Of a stretch of 64,000 nucleotides of DNA, positions 21,291 through 32,423 are shown piece after piece. The translations under genes and the position numbers were made by a program. The stretch is from Incurvaria masculella. Lineage: Eukaryota > Arthropoda > Insecta > Lepidoptera > Incurvariidae. The stretch is taken from positions 4,774,001 through 4,838,000 of the forward strand of contig OX335655.1 in NCBI GenBank assembly GCA_946894095.1. The letters run 5' to 3'. The notes under the pieces are model-generated. The model was not told where the DNA came from, ran no database searches, and worked only from the letters and a program-made list of their open reading frames with translations. The first letter of the stretch is position 1; every line of letters begins with the position of its first letter.

Positions 21291-21984
21291 AAAACGCATA
21301 TGGCAATGTTTCGTTAACGAACCACTGAGCATTTATGTATATTTCTTTACCTAACATGGTTATATATAACGTGTACAATTTAACTTTGGGCGGCTCCTAG
21401 CTTGGGAGCGCAGGGATATATTCTATATATATATACATACATACTTCGACTTATTTTTCGACCAATGCCTACCAAACTACTGTCTACATAAACCTAAGTT
21501 TGCTTCCGTGGGTTGTTTGCAAGAAAATGCCAATACATAAATGTTTAGCGGCTAGCTTTCGCACAAGTATTCCTGTGCTCTTTCCGGTGAAATATTTTTC
21601 CTTTGAGCCGACTCTCAAAGCCTTCTGGCCATTACTCCCACTTATTACCATTAACCATTCTGATTTCTCGTAAAGCTCTTTGTTTCATTTCTGGATATCA
21701 AAACTCCAAAGGAAAATACATCAAAGGAGTTCAAAGATCCACAGTTCTAGAAATACATTTGATTGTAGGTTTTCAATACAATTCTATTTGTATTTAATAA
21801 TTGATACACATTCTTATGTATTTGTTTACACTAGGAAGTGTTCCCACTCACCCTGGCACTTTTCAAGCTATTTAGATATATTTTTTATTATTTTGTCAAG
21901 AAAGCTCTTGTTACATTCCCCACTAGGTTTCAGATTGAAGGACATTAAAATTATGATACTTTTGAGATTACCGCGGTCTTTAAG

Positions 21985-22291
21985 CATGTTTGAAAAATTT
22001 TACGGCTTTTCACGCGGCGGGAGGAGACATTCTCCGACGTTTCGCCCTGATTGTTCAGCCCGTTGTCACGTACGTACGCAGCAGACGACATCGCAGTCGT
22101 TGACTGAACGATCAGCTCGAAACGTCGGAGAATGTAAGAAAGAAATAAATAAAGAAAATTTGTTTATTCAATAAACAACAACAAAATAAACATAAAACTA
22201 ATAACAGTCGTACCATTGCACACTAAACTATTTAAACAATAATACGTACGGAGTACGTATCTCCTCCCGCCGCGTGAAAAGCCGTAACATT
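21985..22291. mobile_element. Foldback MITE (CACGCGGC family), interrupted copy
   Basis: Left arm GGCTTTTCACGCGGCGGGAG and right arm CTCCCGCCGCGTGAAAAGCC are inverted repeats; inside them CATTCTCCGACGTTTCG pairs with CGAAACGTCGGAGAATG. The right arm is split by about 120 bp of A-rich sequence (22136-22258). An uninterrupted relative is at 46466-46646. Confidence 0.8.
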
Positions 22292-22738
22292 GGTTTAATT
22301 GGTTAAATAAAATTGGTTATTTTTTTCGATACTTGGATTTAAGTCCGTTGTCCATCGGTATTGAACGTTGATTTATTTAAATAGTTTGAAGTGAAAACTT
22401 TCTCTATGCTCAATGCACAAAATCTTATTGAGCAAAAAATAAGTTTTTCAAATTTATGTCTGGGCTGATGAAACTAATTTTACAAAAAATAATGAATGAA
22501 AAATTTCGCACATTGGTGGGGTGTGCTCTTAAAAATATTTTTTGTAACGAATAGGTTAAATTTTTTATTTTTAAAATCAATACCCACTTAAATTTTATTT
22601 CTTTTATGAAGTATAATTATAGTGCTATCTAGTAAATTGTTTAGATAATCATATTGATATGTTTACCTTTAGTTTGAAATTCTCCTCGAACTCCTCCCGT
22701 AATCAATGAGTCCTATTAAATAAATTATGAGTATACAG

Positions 22739-22840
22739 CAGGTGGCGAAATTGGGAAAAACAATACCCGCGAAAGGTATGTTTCGCTGGTTCGTATCCAG
22801 CCTTGCAGTATATTCATAAAGTAGTTATTTTTACAGCTCT
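22739..22840 (+). mobile_element. Second tRNA-like SINE family, copy 1
   Basis: GGTGGCGAAATTGGG (A-box-like) and CTGGTTCGTATCCAGCC (B box in a closed T-stem) followed by TTGCAGTATATTCATAAAGT. The same downstream string follows the tRNA-like segment at 32430-32525, so this is a dispersed SINE and not a tRNA gene. The spacing suggests a long-variable-arm tRNA ancestor. Confidence 0.6.
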
Positions 22841-22921
22841 GTTACTATTATTAATTTTGTTAAAAAATATTTGCAATTGTTTTTAGTGAAATGAAACTTT
22901 CGCGCGTGGTATCCAGAGTGA

Positions 22922-23112
22922 TGAGGCCGAGTTCTTACCTAAAATGGCGTTTGCGGAACTTTGAAGTTACTAAACTTGAATTTTAAATTCTTAGTTCGCT
23001 AAACGCCTACTGCGCGGGCTCTTCAATTTCTCCATACATCTGAAAACGCCAGTCGATCGACTGGCGACTGACTAGGTGACAACTAGCACTAGGGGGTGTG
23101 CTAGGGGCTCTG
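22922..23112 (+). mobile_element. CACCTAAATTGGCG MITE, internally deleted copy
   Basis: Left end GAGTTCTTACCTAAAATGGC; right end GACTAGGTGACAACTAG and CTAGGGGCTCT. The interior retains TTCGCTAAACGCCTACTGCG but is shorter than the 352-bp copy at 51351-51702. Confidence 0.7.
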
Positions 23113-23351
23113 ATCTACCTAAACCGAGGACTCAACGCAAATGAACCCGATTTCAATAATGTAGGTACCAAAGTGGGTTGAACATTTAAAAAATCTCTCC
23201 AAGTACAGATTAACCCAACCTGTAAGCTGTTTCATAACTGCTTCGCATTGTATTCCTCCGTGTTGCATTATTTCAAAAGACGCCACCCTTTGAGGGTTGC
23301 CTTTCATCTTTCATGCTTACTCGGTATGAGTAATAAGACCCGGTATATTCC

Positions 23352-23871
23352 CGGAGGTCAAGACATTTTTGGTTACGATAAGGTAAATGACTGAATCTAG
23401 GTTCACATGTAAGAGACCAACCCTCTGATGCCTCTCTGCCTTCGCATTACTTATTCTGTGCCTTCGTCAAGTGGTTGAGTTATCTAGATTGGCTATGCAA
23501 AAAATTACCTGCTGATGAAAATACTGACTGTCTAGAAATATTGATACCTATTAATTATACAACAATAACCAGTCGGTTTTGTAACTAAATACTTAAATAT
23601 TCCTAAAGTTATTTATGTAACTTAATTCGCCTATAACTACGAAATGCAACTACAGGTTTGTTCAGTTTTTTATTGCTTTGTTCTTTGCAGCCATTTAGCT
23701 TAAGATATCTAGGTTTTTTGTCATCATATCATCTTTTTCAGGCGCCTTATCAACGTAACGCAACAACTTGGTGCAGGCAGACTAATACATTTAGCTTCAG
23801 AGGGCGAATCTTTATCCTGTGAACCCAGTTTCAGCATTTACGTTATCGATGCCATTTTTGTCGAGACCTCC
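23352..23871 (+). mobile_element. Long-TIR MITE (GGAGGTC family), copy 1
   Basis: Ends GGAGGTCAAGACATTTTTGG and CCATTTTTGTCGAGACCTCC are inverted repeats extending imperfectly for more than 100 bp, through the motif pair CCAACCCTCTGATGC / TTCAGAGGGCGAATC. No coding sequence. Other copies: 30035-30568, 52902-53461 (inverted) and half an element at 38536-38636. Confidence 0.8.
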
Positions 23872-24239
23872 TAGTCTAGTAGTACGTGCGGAATCTTCTT
23901 TCTCAAGGTAGCGCTCACAAGAATAGAGGAGCGTTGCACTGGGAATGAATAACCTGTGACGGACTAGAGTGGCGTACACCTTCAATTTGTACGAGTCTCG
24001 TATCTTATCTATCTTTATATCATTCTTAATATATTTATATGCTCTAGTGTGTCTGTCGTTTTATTATTTATTGAAACTGAAGGAAGATGAGTAAACAAAC
24101 AAAACTGTAAACGATCAATAGAATAAGTATAGAGCGGATGTTACTTTTTATTCTTGAATTTTTGGTTTAACATCATTTCTAATTCGTAGATTTAAATTCA
24201 AGCCTGTTCTCGAAAGTATCGCGTAGTAGGTTAACAACT

Positions 24240-24560
24240 AGTGGCTCTCTGAGCTGTAGACCTCGCGAGTCTGGGTTTTTTAATATGAGTATATTTTTTT
24301 TATTTAAAAATTTGTAAAACTTTTTAAAAAACTAGTATGACTAAAGGTTGTTCGACTGAGAAATTGCAATCTGTAGAGGAAAGCAGCTTTTTTGAAAATT
24401 AATCCTGTTTGAAAAAATTAAACATTTTTTAATGAGCTAGATTTAAAAACTCTTTATAAATATCGAACCTGCTTACAAAATGTCACGTGAATCAGTTGAG
24501 AAATGCTATACCTGCAGGGGAAAACAGCCGGCCATACGAAATATTTTTTACCCAATCTTG
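24240..24560 (+). mobile_element. GAGCTGTAGACCTCGCGAG repeat, copy 1
   Basis: Begins AGTGGCTCTCTGAGCTGTAG and later contains ATCGAACCTGCTTACAAAAT and ACCTGCAGGGGAAAACAGCC. Shared with 46022-46345 and, inverted, 25215-25480. Noncoding, probably nonautonomous. Confidence 0.7.
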
Positions 24561-24580
24561 AGACTGAGACCGCTCGGAGA

Positions 24581-24757
24581 CTGAGGTTGAGATAAATAGT
24601 CGTAACAGAAACTAAGACTAACGAAAAGTAGTACTTTGTGACGTCACTTTGACACATTTTGTATGGACGAAATCTCAAAGTAACGCAAATTGACGTCACA
24701 AAGTACTACTTTTCGTTAGTCTTAGTTTCTGTTACGACTATTTATCTCAGCATTAGA
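24581..24757. mobile_element. Foldback MITE carrying TGACGTCA, copy 1
   Basis: The two arms, about 70 bp each, are nearly perfect inverted repeats: GATAAATAGTCGTAACAGAA against TTCTGTTACGACTATTTATC. Each arm contains AAGTAGTACTTTGTGACGTC, including the 8-bp palindrome TGACGTCA. The loop is about 35 bp. A second copy with the loop inverted is at 52160-52333. Transcripts would fold into a long hairpin. Confidence 0.85.
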
Positions 24758-25214
24758 CTTGAGACCTACGCTCGGTCAATAAAAAAATCAACGCATTTTA
24801 ATAACCTTAATTTCACGAAAGATGGGCTGCGTGACGGCTTCTCCTTAACAGGCTAAGTTACATGCTTTTTAGCCAATTGAATGTCAAGAAGTCTTGCCGA
24901 TGTCGTGTTTTGTCACTAAGTAAGTAGGGGAAATCGAAAGCCCTAAATAAACACATCAGTGTATGTAGTTGACAGTTAGGACCCCCTTTACAAATAGGAA
25001 TACGAGGGAACTTGCAATAAAATAAACTCGACGAAAAATTATAGAACCGGGCCTAGAGAAAACAATATGAAAATTATCTCGTTTCCAGAATTAAAAGTTA
25101 TACACAAATATAAATGAAATAAATAGTCCTACAATATAAAAACTTAGATTGAAAAGACGATGATTCCGATGCAGACGGTGACATATTTTCGAGTTGATCA
25201 TGGAGATGGAGAGT

Positions 25215-25480
25215 GTGGCTGTCCGGCTGCTCTCTACAGGTCGCATTTCTCAACCGATTCTAGTGAAATTTTGTGAACATGGTTCGATAATTATGTAAAG
25301 ATTCAGTTTTTGGAAAGTTTTTCAAAACGTAGGAGTCATTTCGAAAAAAAATCTCAATTGTCACAAAACAGTTTTTTGAGTATACCTAAACGTAAAATAA
25401 GAAAAATAATAAGATTTTGTGAACATTACTTTAAGTTTTGAGACTCGCGAGGTCTGTAGCTCAGAGAGCCTCAAAAGCGA
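25215..25480 (-). mobile_element. GAGCTGTAGACCTCGCGAG repeat, copy 2 (inverted)
   Basis: Contains GACTCGCGAGGTCTGTAGCT near the right end and TACAGGTCGCATTTCTCAAC near the left, the complement of the copy at 24240-24560. Confidence 0.7.
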
Positions 25481-25639
25481 GGCTTTCGATACGCAGGAAC
25501 TTTAGTTTTTAATTTCCTATGCGTGGAGTACGATATAATTATTCCAGGGGTTGGTTTTCATGCAAGATAAGCGTAAGAAAAACGTGTAAGATAATTCGTG
25601 ATATATATGATATATTTGAATTTACATATAAAATTCATC

Positions 25640-25830
25640 CCGCATCAAATTTTCCGTGTTTTCCATCCATTGATTGATATGATATATAAAGAGAAAAGAT
25701 TGACGTGATATATAAAGTAAGGTCCTGGCCTGACACCTAGTTTCCATGAGGTGCGTTGTACCAATACGAGTATAACAGGCTAATAAGGCGGGTTTGGTTT
25801 TAGCCATCCATGTTCTATTACGTAAAAAAA
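25640..25830 (+). mobile_element. Diverged SINE body fragment
   Basis: CCGTGTTTTCCATCCATTGA, AGGTCCTGGCCTGACACCTA and TTTTAGCCATCCATGTTCTA follow SINE body order, with a small internal duplication of GTGATATATAAAG-like sequence. Confidence 0.7.
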
Positions 25831-26264
25831 TATATAATTGTGACCACGAGACCTGATCCAGCTAAATAGTGCTCTGTCCTTCCATTGACCCTATGCTCGC
25901 ATAAACCACGATTGTTTCTGTAGCAACACTTATCTTGTTTTATATTAGCTGGCCACACTATTGTACTTCCGGTTGTCTTAGCGATAACGTAATAAAAATA
26001 GAGTCACATCATTTCACAGTGTGTTTTGCGTCCCTTTAATGAATGGGTCCAATCAGTGTACACTCTCCACGCAGACGTTATACGTGGAGGTTACCACAGT
26101 TTCTTCTTGGGTTTCTGGAGATAAAGCTCTCGTCCAGATGTTCGCTAGAAACCTATTATCACCGTGCCTAAGTGAACCTCGCAGGGTGACTCATCCATTA
26201 ACAGAATTATGTTTAGGCTGTGGTGAAGGCACGAAATAAGTAAAGTTTATGTGAGCACTAGCCT

Positions 26265-26650
26265 TATTTATTTTATTTATTTATTTACTCTTTGATACAT
26301 ACATGTTAAGTGCGAGCTTATCGCTAAAAAGCAATATCTTACAACTAACCCTACCGAAAAAGAAAGTGTATAGAGTAGTAGAAGTTAAACATTAAAAAAT
26401 AAATTTTCTTAAAAACTATTAAAAAACGAGACTATACAAAAAAAATACTTTTAAACGAAAATCATAGACACACACACACATACGCAACTACAGTAAATTT
26501 TCGAAACGATAATTAAACACTGATGTGATATACAAATAAACATTAGGTAACATAATTCATAAAGCCTTCATCCTCGACTGTGAGATCCCAGCGCAGAATA
26601 GTGCAAAATGTATTCAAAGTTTTAGATATGGGACGAGTGTTTGTTTATAA
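26265..26650 (-). other. Possible LINE 3' untranslated remnant
   Basis: Starts with TTATTTATTTATTTACTC, like the tail of the LINE at 10354, and continues AT-rich to 26650. No coding remnant recognised, so the LINE origin is inference. Confidence 0.3.
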
Positions 26651-26958
26651 ACCCGCAAATTGAGTAATTAAACTTTAGTTAACACCAATAAATGTCATAT
26701 ATACAACAAGAGTCATCTGAATTCTCTACGAGAAATGTTTTTAAGCGAGATGTTACAAAGGGAGAAGAACTAAAAGAAAATAATTATCATGAGGAATTAT
26801 TTCGACTAGGATTAATTTTCATTCTGAAAAGGGAAAATGTTAATTGTTTCGTGTCTAATGATTTCAAATGGGGAAGACGTAATTATATTAAATGTAGTCG
26901 TTTAAATGTAAAACGAAAATTCGACATATTCAACATTTCGAAACATTTGTTTTACTTA

Positions 26959-27096
26959 TTGTCTAAGATTGGCTTACCACAGTTATTTTCCTCGGTCCTT
27001 CTGGCCGACGTTTCGAACTGTCCCGTGCGGATCATTTTCAAGGCGAGTGCGTGCGTGCGGAGGAAAACAACTGTGGTAAGCCAATCTTAGACAATA
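26959..27096. mobile_element. Foldback MITE (TTGTCTAAGATTGG arms)
   Basis: TTGTCTAAGATTGGCTTACC pairs with GGTAAGCCAATCTTAGACAA, then CACAGTTATTTTCCTC with GAGGAAAACAACTGTG. The loop has GCCGACGTTTCGAACTG, a string related to that of the CACGCGGC foldbacks. The arms are about 38 bp. Confidence 0.8.
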
Positions 27097-27294
27097 GTTT
27101 AAACACCCACAGAACACTCAAATCAGTTATATTTGTTTTACTTACCCGGTTATGAAGAAAATTCGCATATTTTTGTAAATATGTAGACATAAGATACACT
27201 TATACATATATTCTTATAGCACAAATAAATTGATTAACACATACATAAAATATTCGATAAATAAGGTAAAAAAAGTCTCTTGATTTTTTAAGAA

Positions 27295-27675
27295 CAATGA
27301 GACAAGAAACAATCAGGAAGTAAGGAAATGACATTTAAGACGCTCTTTAAATATATTAATTGACTGAGATGTGCGTACATCAAGTGGAAGCTGCTTCCAC
27401 ATACGCGCAGCGCTGACAGTGAAATAATCTGTGTAGAACTATGTTTCATATATGGAACTATGGAACTATGTTCAATAGCAAGAACAAAATTTTATGAGGA
27501 TCTGAGACGTAGGCCATGAGAACAGGGGAGTTATATCAGTAAGACATTTGACAGAGCAGCTGTATTTTTCAATAAACCAAAGAGAAGGGAAATAACACGG
27601 GTATTTCTGCGTTTAAAAATGTCAAGCCATTTAAATGAGGTGCGAAAATTAGAAATATGATCAAACTTACGCAAC
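27295..27675 (-). pseudogene. LINE reverse transcriptase C-terminal relic
   Basis: Minus-strand frames give FTVSAARMWKQLPLDVRTSQ then SINIFKERLKCHFLTS and a stop (near 27330), the last segment of many CR1/Jockey-type LINE proteins (V.aarlWn.LP..ir...si..Fk..lk..l). Further upstream KFDHISNFRTSFKWLDIFKR and RNTRVISLLFGLL fit the preceding thumb region. Frameshifts and stops lie between them. No palm domain is present, so it is dead. It ends just before an AT-rich 3' untranslated stretch. Confidence 0.65.
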
Positions 27676-27902
27676 CCTTAATATTGCAAAGATTGCAAGT
27701 ATGCAAGGTTGAGAAGTAAAGCCCATTGGTTATTTTCAAAAAGTTAACCTAACGACACTGGTTACCTCTCCGCAAATTCCAACCATTGACGAACTCTAAT
27801 ACGTCCCCATTACTGACTAACCCGACATTAACCCCTTGTCAACAGCTGTAACGTGTTTGTACACTAGCGAGCAAATTATTTTTTAGCTATTACGTGCCCT
27901 TT

Positions 27903-28220
27903 TTTGTGACTGGACATGGATGGCTAATACCACAAGTTCTGTCATGGTATTAGCCCAACACACCACATGGGAACTAGGTGCCATGCCAGGACCTTCCTTA
28001 TATTGCACGGCTACATTGAACTGGATGGAAAACACGGACAATTTTCATTGCCGCTTCGACCATCGTTCATCCAATGCGATGGTACCAACCCGGGCGGGAT
28101 AAACCCTACCACCTAGTAAGTGAGGAAGGGGACCTACAGCTTAACGTGGAATCCGAACCACGGCCAGCCTCTCTCAACGGTCGAATGGTCACCCATCCAA
28201 GACCAGACCGGACCCAGCGT
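27903..28220 (-). mobile_element. 5S-headed SINE, head truncated
   Basis: On the minus strand: GTTAAGCAACGCTGGGTCCG, then GTCTTGGATGGGTGACCATT, both 5S rRNA segments. The shared SINE body follows (GTGGTTCGGATTCCACGTTA, GGTTGGTACCATCGCATTGG, GGCATGGCACCTAGTTCCCA), ending ATGTCCAGTCACAAAAAA. The 5' part of the head is replaced at 28220 by another SINE. Confidence 0.85.
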
Positions 28221-28478
28221 TGCTTAACAATGGATGGAAAACACGGACAATTTTTATTGCCGCTTCGACCATATTTCATCCAATGCGATCGTACCAACCC
28301 GGGTGGGCTTAAACCCTACCATACCTAGTAGGGGAAGGGGACCTACAGTTTTACATGGATTCCGAACCATGGAGCAGCTCGCATTCGTGACGAAATGCAC
28401 TTATCGAACTCGGAAAGAGAAAAAAGTGCTGCATGACCGGGCGAGGGTTTAAGCAAGTCCTCGAGCCCCTACTTCACG
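28221..28478 (-). mobile_element. tRNA-headed SINE fused to a 5S-headed SINE
   Basis: Starts inside the SINE body at ATGGATGGAAAACACGGACA, directly after the 5S segment GCGTTGCTTAAC, and runs to a degraded tRNA-like head (GGGCTCGAGGACTTGC on the minus strand). There is no tail between the two units. The head lacks a clear B box (TTTAAGCAAG replaces it). Confidence 0.75.
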
Positions 28479-29420
28479 AGCTGCAAAAAATGTTATTTTA
28501 TATTTACTGACATTTACTGTAATCATTTTAAAGTGTTTTTCATACATTTTTAAGTTGTGAAATATCTCGGTTTTATTAAACGACGCAATTAAATAATAAA
28601 CTGTAATGTTCTTTAAAAATCACAATCTTATTTAATACAAATAAAAAAAAACTCCTATGAACAGCGAGTGTGACAAATTTATTATTTATTCGTCCTTAGT
28701 ACCAACTGTATATTCAATTAGAGAAAGTTATTTGAGTGCTTGAGAATAAAATATTCCACTGTCTGAGTTGAGGATTATCCACCTATCTTTAGCTCGCGAG
28801 TGTACCATTTAACTGTCTTCATAGACCGTGTAGTCTCAAACAAACTTGGTACTTCATTAGGTTGAAACAACATTTCGTAAGAGGCCACGGCCTGGTAAAA
28901 GTCTTGTGATTTTCTGAAAATTTTGCTCAAGCAGAACTTCATCATGTTGTGACTTACGTTAATAACTTCCAACTTTCGCGGTACCATCATTATTTTAACT
29001 TTTGCATACTTAAATAATTCGTGTTTGTAGAAGTAATAATTCAGTTTCAGTGCCAAAATGTGGCGTTTATTTAAGGTAAGCATGATCATTACCATAGAAA
29101 AATTATGTGGGCAGTCACTACATTATTGATGGTTCGTTTTAAAATGTAGTTTATTTTTTTGGTTATGGTGCTGTCTCTGCAACAAACACAAAAACCACAA
29201 TCGTTGTTATTAATATTATATCTGCCTACAGAATTAATATGATAAATAAGATAAATAAATAAGGGAAACATCTAATCTGGTTGTATGTAGACCCCTCTTG
29301 TGTCCCGCGCCGCCGTCTCTATGCGGAGCCGCACCCCTGGAGCTGCAATGGGGTGCAGGGAGTGCAGGATCGGGAATAAGGAACCGATTTTTTATTTACA
29401 TTTAACAGTTTATTTTTTTA
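28479..29420. other. No confident gene; one candidate frame
   Basis: The minus frame 28775-29095 (106 residues, containing IFRKSQDFYQAVASYEMLFQ) has protein-like composition without a recognised domain. On the plus strand ATGTGGCGTTTATTTAAG at 29058-29075 is followed by GTAAGC, which would make a six-codon first exon. The two cannot both be right, and neither has other support. Confidence 0.3.
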
Positions 29421-29421
29421 T

Positions 29422-29850
29422 TGTTCCGTTCCTGAAAAGGCAAAAGGTAACCCTGATAAGATCACTTCGTTGTCCGTCCGTCTGTCTGTCAAGAAACTTT
29501 TTCTCAGGAAGGCGTGGATTTATTACGTTGAAATTCAAATAGAATTTTTAGATCTATGTATGATTCCTTCAAGCTGAAAAAAATCGACCTTCTAAGTCTA
29601 CCCGATCAAGAAATACGGCAATTTGTGCTATAACTATATTTTGACATTCGCAAATAAATCAATACCTATAGGGTGCTTCCCGTTAATCTCCCGCAAATCA
29701 GGAAATTCTACAAAAAGCAAGATTTCGGAGTATAAATAATTATATTTAAAAAAAACTATAAAAAACAATCCTGCGATGGACGAACTATCGGTATACAAAT
29801 TTGGACGGAACTCTTGATGCGCGAGTCAGACTCGCACATGTCCGGTCGTT
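29422..29850 (-). mobile_element. Variant of the GGCCAAG repeat
   Basis: The right end ACGGAACTCTTGATGCGCGA and TCAGACTCGCACATGTCCGG match the family terminus. The left end GTTCCGTTCCTGAAAAGG and CGTTGTCCGTCCGTCTGTCT match the other end. The interior differs (TCGACCTTCTAAGTCTACCC) and is the one shared with 15770-16020. Longer than typical copies. Confidence 0.7.
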
Positions 29851-30034
29851 TACATAAATATTTGATATCAACTATAAGCTGTGTTGGGTAAGATTGTAAA
29901 ATATGTATGTAACTTTCAATATTAATACCTGTCCAGTTTTATTGCGCAATCAGCACATTTTTGTGAGCACATCACTTTAGCCGGCAATCTGAAATTGTTA
30001 ACATTCTCCACCAGCGAGCATGGAAGGAATATTC

Positions 30035-30568
30035 CGGAAGGTCATTTTTGGTCATGATATGGTAAATGGCTGAATCTGGGTTCAAGGGTTAGAGGCCAAC
30101 GCTCAGATACTAAATACAGAGACCGACAGTCTGCCTGCGCCAAGTGCCATACAAAATAGATGTTGGTATGTACCTGTTGATGGTGATATATTGATTGTCT
30201 GAACATTTTCATAACTATTTATTATTCAACAATAACCAGTCGGTTTTTTAATTGAAGACATTAATATGCCTTAAATTATATTTGTAACCTAAATCGTTTA
30301 TAACTACGAAATGTATCCAACGATTTTTTCAGTTTTGGTATTACAAAGCAAGTATGAACTGATACTTTCATGCTGCGTTATTTGCAGCCATTTACCTTAT
30401 CATTGGTTGTTTTTGTAACGTAAATTACTTTTTCAGGCGGCTTATGTCGGTAACGCAACCACTTGGCGCAGGCAGACCGACACATTTAGCTTCAGAGGGT
30501 TGGTCTTTATCCTGTGAACCCAGTTTCAGCCATTTACGTTATCGTTACCATTTTTGTCGCGACTTCAT
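30035..30568 (+). mobile_element. Long-TIR MITE (GGAGGTC family), copy 2
   Basis: Starts CCGGAAGGTCATTTTTGGTC and ends CCATTTTTGTCGCGACTTCA. The interior shares CAATAACCAGTCGGTTTT and TTCATGCTGCGTTATTTGCA with the family. Same orientation as copy 1. Confidence 0.75.
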
Positions 30569-31490
30569 AGTCTAGATAAGTAGCAGCCGAAATTCGTTTG
30601 TATGGGAGCGGCATAGCCACAACGTTTACCTACCAAGTCGGCAGTGCCGGCAAGTGAGTTCACTTACTACTGAGTCCCAAGGACACGTAAGAATTTCACA
30701 AAACGATATTTAGTGAATCGAAAATTCGATGTTGCGGGTTCCGCCACTTGTAAGCGAACTAACTACAGTTAGACGTTTCCCACTAACTCCTGGCTACGCT
30801 GCCGCCATAAACTTTAAAAAAATCATTGAATCCGATAATAAAGTATTTCCGATAATAATAATCATCTGGCAACGTTGAAATAGAACCAACTAAGTAAATT
30901 GGTTAATGTAACCGAGTAAAAACAGTTAGCCTTAAACATTAAACGGTACTGTATCTAGTAATTGTTTGTTTAACTATGCGCCATAAAAACTGTTTTCTCT
31001 TACTGTTTCCCTAACTGTGTGAAAACTGTTTCTAGCTTTAGTATTTTTTCCATTTTTACTTACGTCTTATATTCAGTGAAAAGGCACTGTCCAATCTATT
31101 AAAATTACTGTGCCTCTTGAAACTGGACAGTTGCACGACTGGTTTTCAGTGTAGAATCAGTTTCAGTCCCTCCATGCTCGCTGGTATCCGTAAACCTTTG
31201 CTACCTCCCTCCACTCCACCTCCTTCCACAACCACTTGCCGTAGACCTTTCTGATGGTGGGGCCATAACATCAAGTATTATGTATTACCGTATTACTGTA
31301 TGATTACTGTATTACTGCAAACCGTTAACACTGTCCAGGTAGGAGTCAAATGTGAGAGCCTACTCAACTACTGCCTACATAACAATTGGCTCGACCGGCG
31401 CTTCGTATTATGTAAACGATCAAAATTTAGGCGGGAAATATTTGAGGGCTTGTTCCATTAGCATCGGAGAATTATGCTCTTCATACTAAG
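30569..31490. other. No supported gene
   Basis: The stretch 30700-30790 (GATGTTGCGGGTTCCG, GCGAACTAACTACAG) shares diverged sequence with the reverse complement of 63480-63522, so part is a dispersed repeat. The remainder is AT-rich with no recognised element. Confidence 0.35.
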
Positions 31491-31498
31491 ATTAGTCA

Positions 31499-31880
31499 GT
31501 CAGTCAGCGTGTTTGCGTCCACTGCTGGAGATACGCATCTCCAAATTTTCTCCAGTCCTACGGCCCTCAGCGGTACGGAACCACTGCATTCCTCCGACTC
31601 ACTTGATTTCGTCGTCCCACCTGGTGGACTTCCCACACTCCGTTTTCCTGTCCACCGCCGCCAGTGTAGGACACGGTTACTCCAACAATCGTCGTCTTTG
31701 GCTGACGTGACCAGCCCACTGCCACTTGAGCTTAGCCACCCGGTGTCCAATATCGACTCTGGTACGTCGGCGGATTGCCTCGTTACGCACCATATCCCGT
31801 AGCGATATTCCCAGCATGGCTCGCTCCATTGCTCGCTGGGCAACTTTCAGCCTTTGGACAATGGCGACCGAAGTTAGTTT
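31499..31880 (-). pseudogene. RTE-type LINE C-terminal fragment 1
   Basis: The minus-strand reading gives VQRLKVAQRAMERAMLGISL, then RDMVRNEAIRRRTRVDIGHR and KLKWQWAGHVSQR, then after a shift further residues ending in the RTE C-terminus. RAMERxMLGxSLxDxxRNxxIR and KWxWAGHVxRR are hallmarks of RTE-clade reverse transcriptase C-termini. The palm domain is absent. A stop within the C-terminal part (at LLE*PCPT) confirms inactivity. In active copies this protein primes reverse transcription at a nicked site. The overlapping plus-strand frames are shadows. Confidence 0.85.
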
Positions 31881-32423
31881 ACTGATAATTTTACAGAGTT
31901 TTTTTTGCAGTTAATTCATATTTTGTTCTCATATCAGGGAACGAGTATTTATGCCTGCATATTATTGTTTTTTTTTCAAATCAAAATTGAGTCAAATGAC
32001 AAATCTCTGTGGTGTAACACTGGATTTTTTTACGAAAAAACAAAAAGGTGGAGATTTTTTTTTAAATTCCTTCCAGATACGAAATATCGATCAAATTGGA
32101 CAAGTTGATTTCAAATAATTCGTTTTTGTAAGTAATGTGGAGCTTGGCTCACACGTGACCCATATGAATTTTGCACGAGAAGCATCACTCCACAGTAAAC
32201 TGTAACGGAATGAGCTCTTAATCATAAAAAAGATAACATTACGTATAAGAACAAAAATATGAAAAAATACTCATAATTTTAATAGTTCTGATATTGGTTG
32301 GGGGATGTTTTAAATTATTCGTTTTAATATTTTTATTTAAGCGTTAAATCAATTTATGTAAATATAACCCTGTGTTAGCAGGCGGCTCTTTAAGGGAGGA
32401 GAGACCGTAGGATAATTCTATTT

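Noticed and set aside
26692..27090. 132-residue open frame
   Set aside because: Runs into the foldback MITE at 26959 and has AT-driven composition with no domain.
29058..29081. Six-codon first exon MWRLFK with a GTAAGC donor
   Set aside because: Start and donor are attractive, but the span is too short to exclude chance and no second exon was seen.
31474..31802. Plus-strand open frames of 78 and 97 residues
   Set aside because: They are shadows of the minus-strand RTE fragment, whose protein signature is clear.
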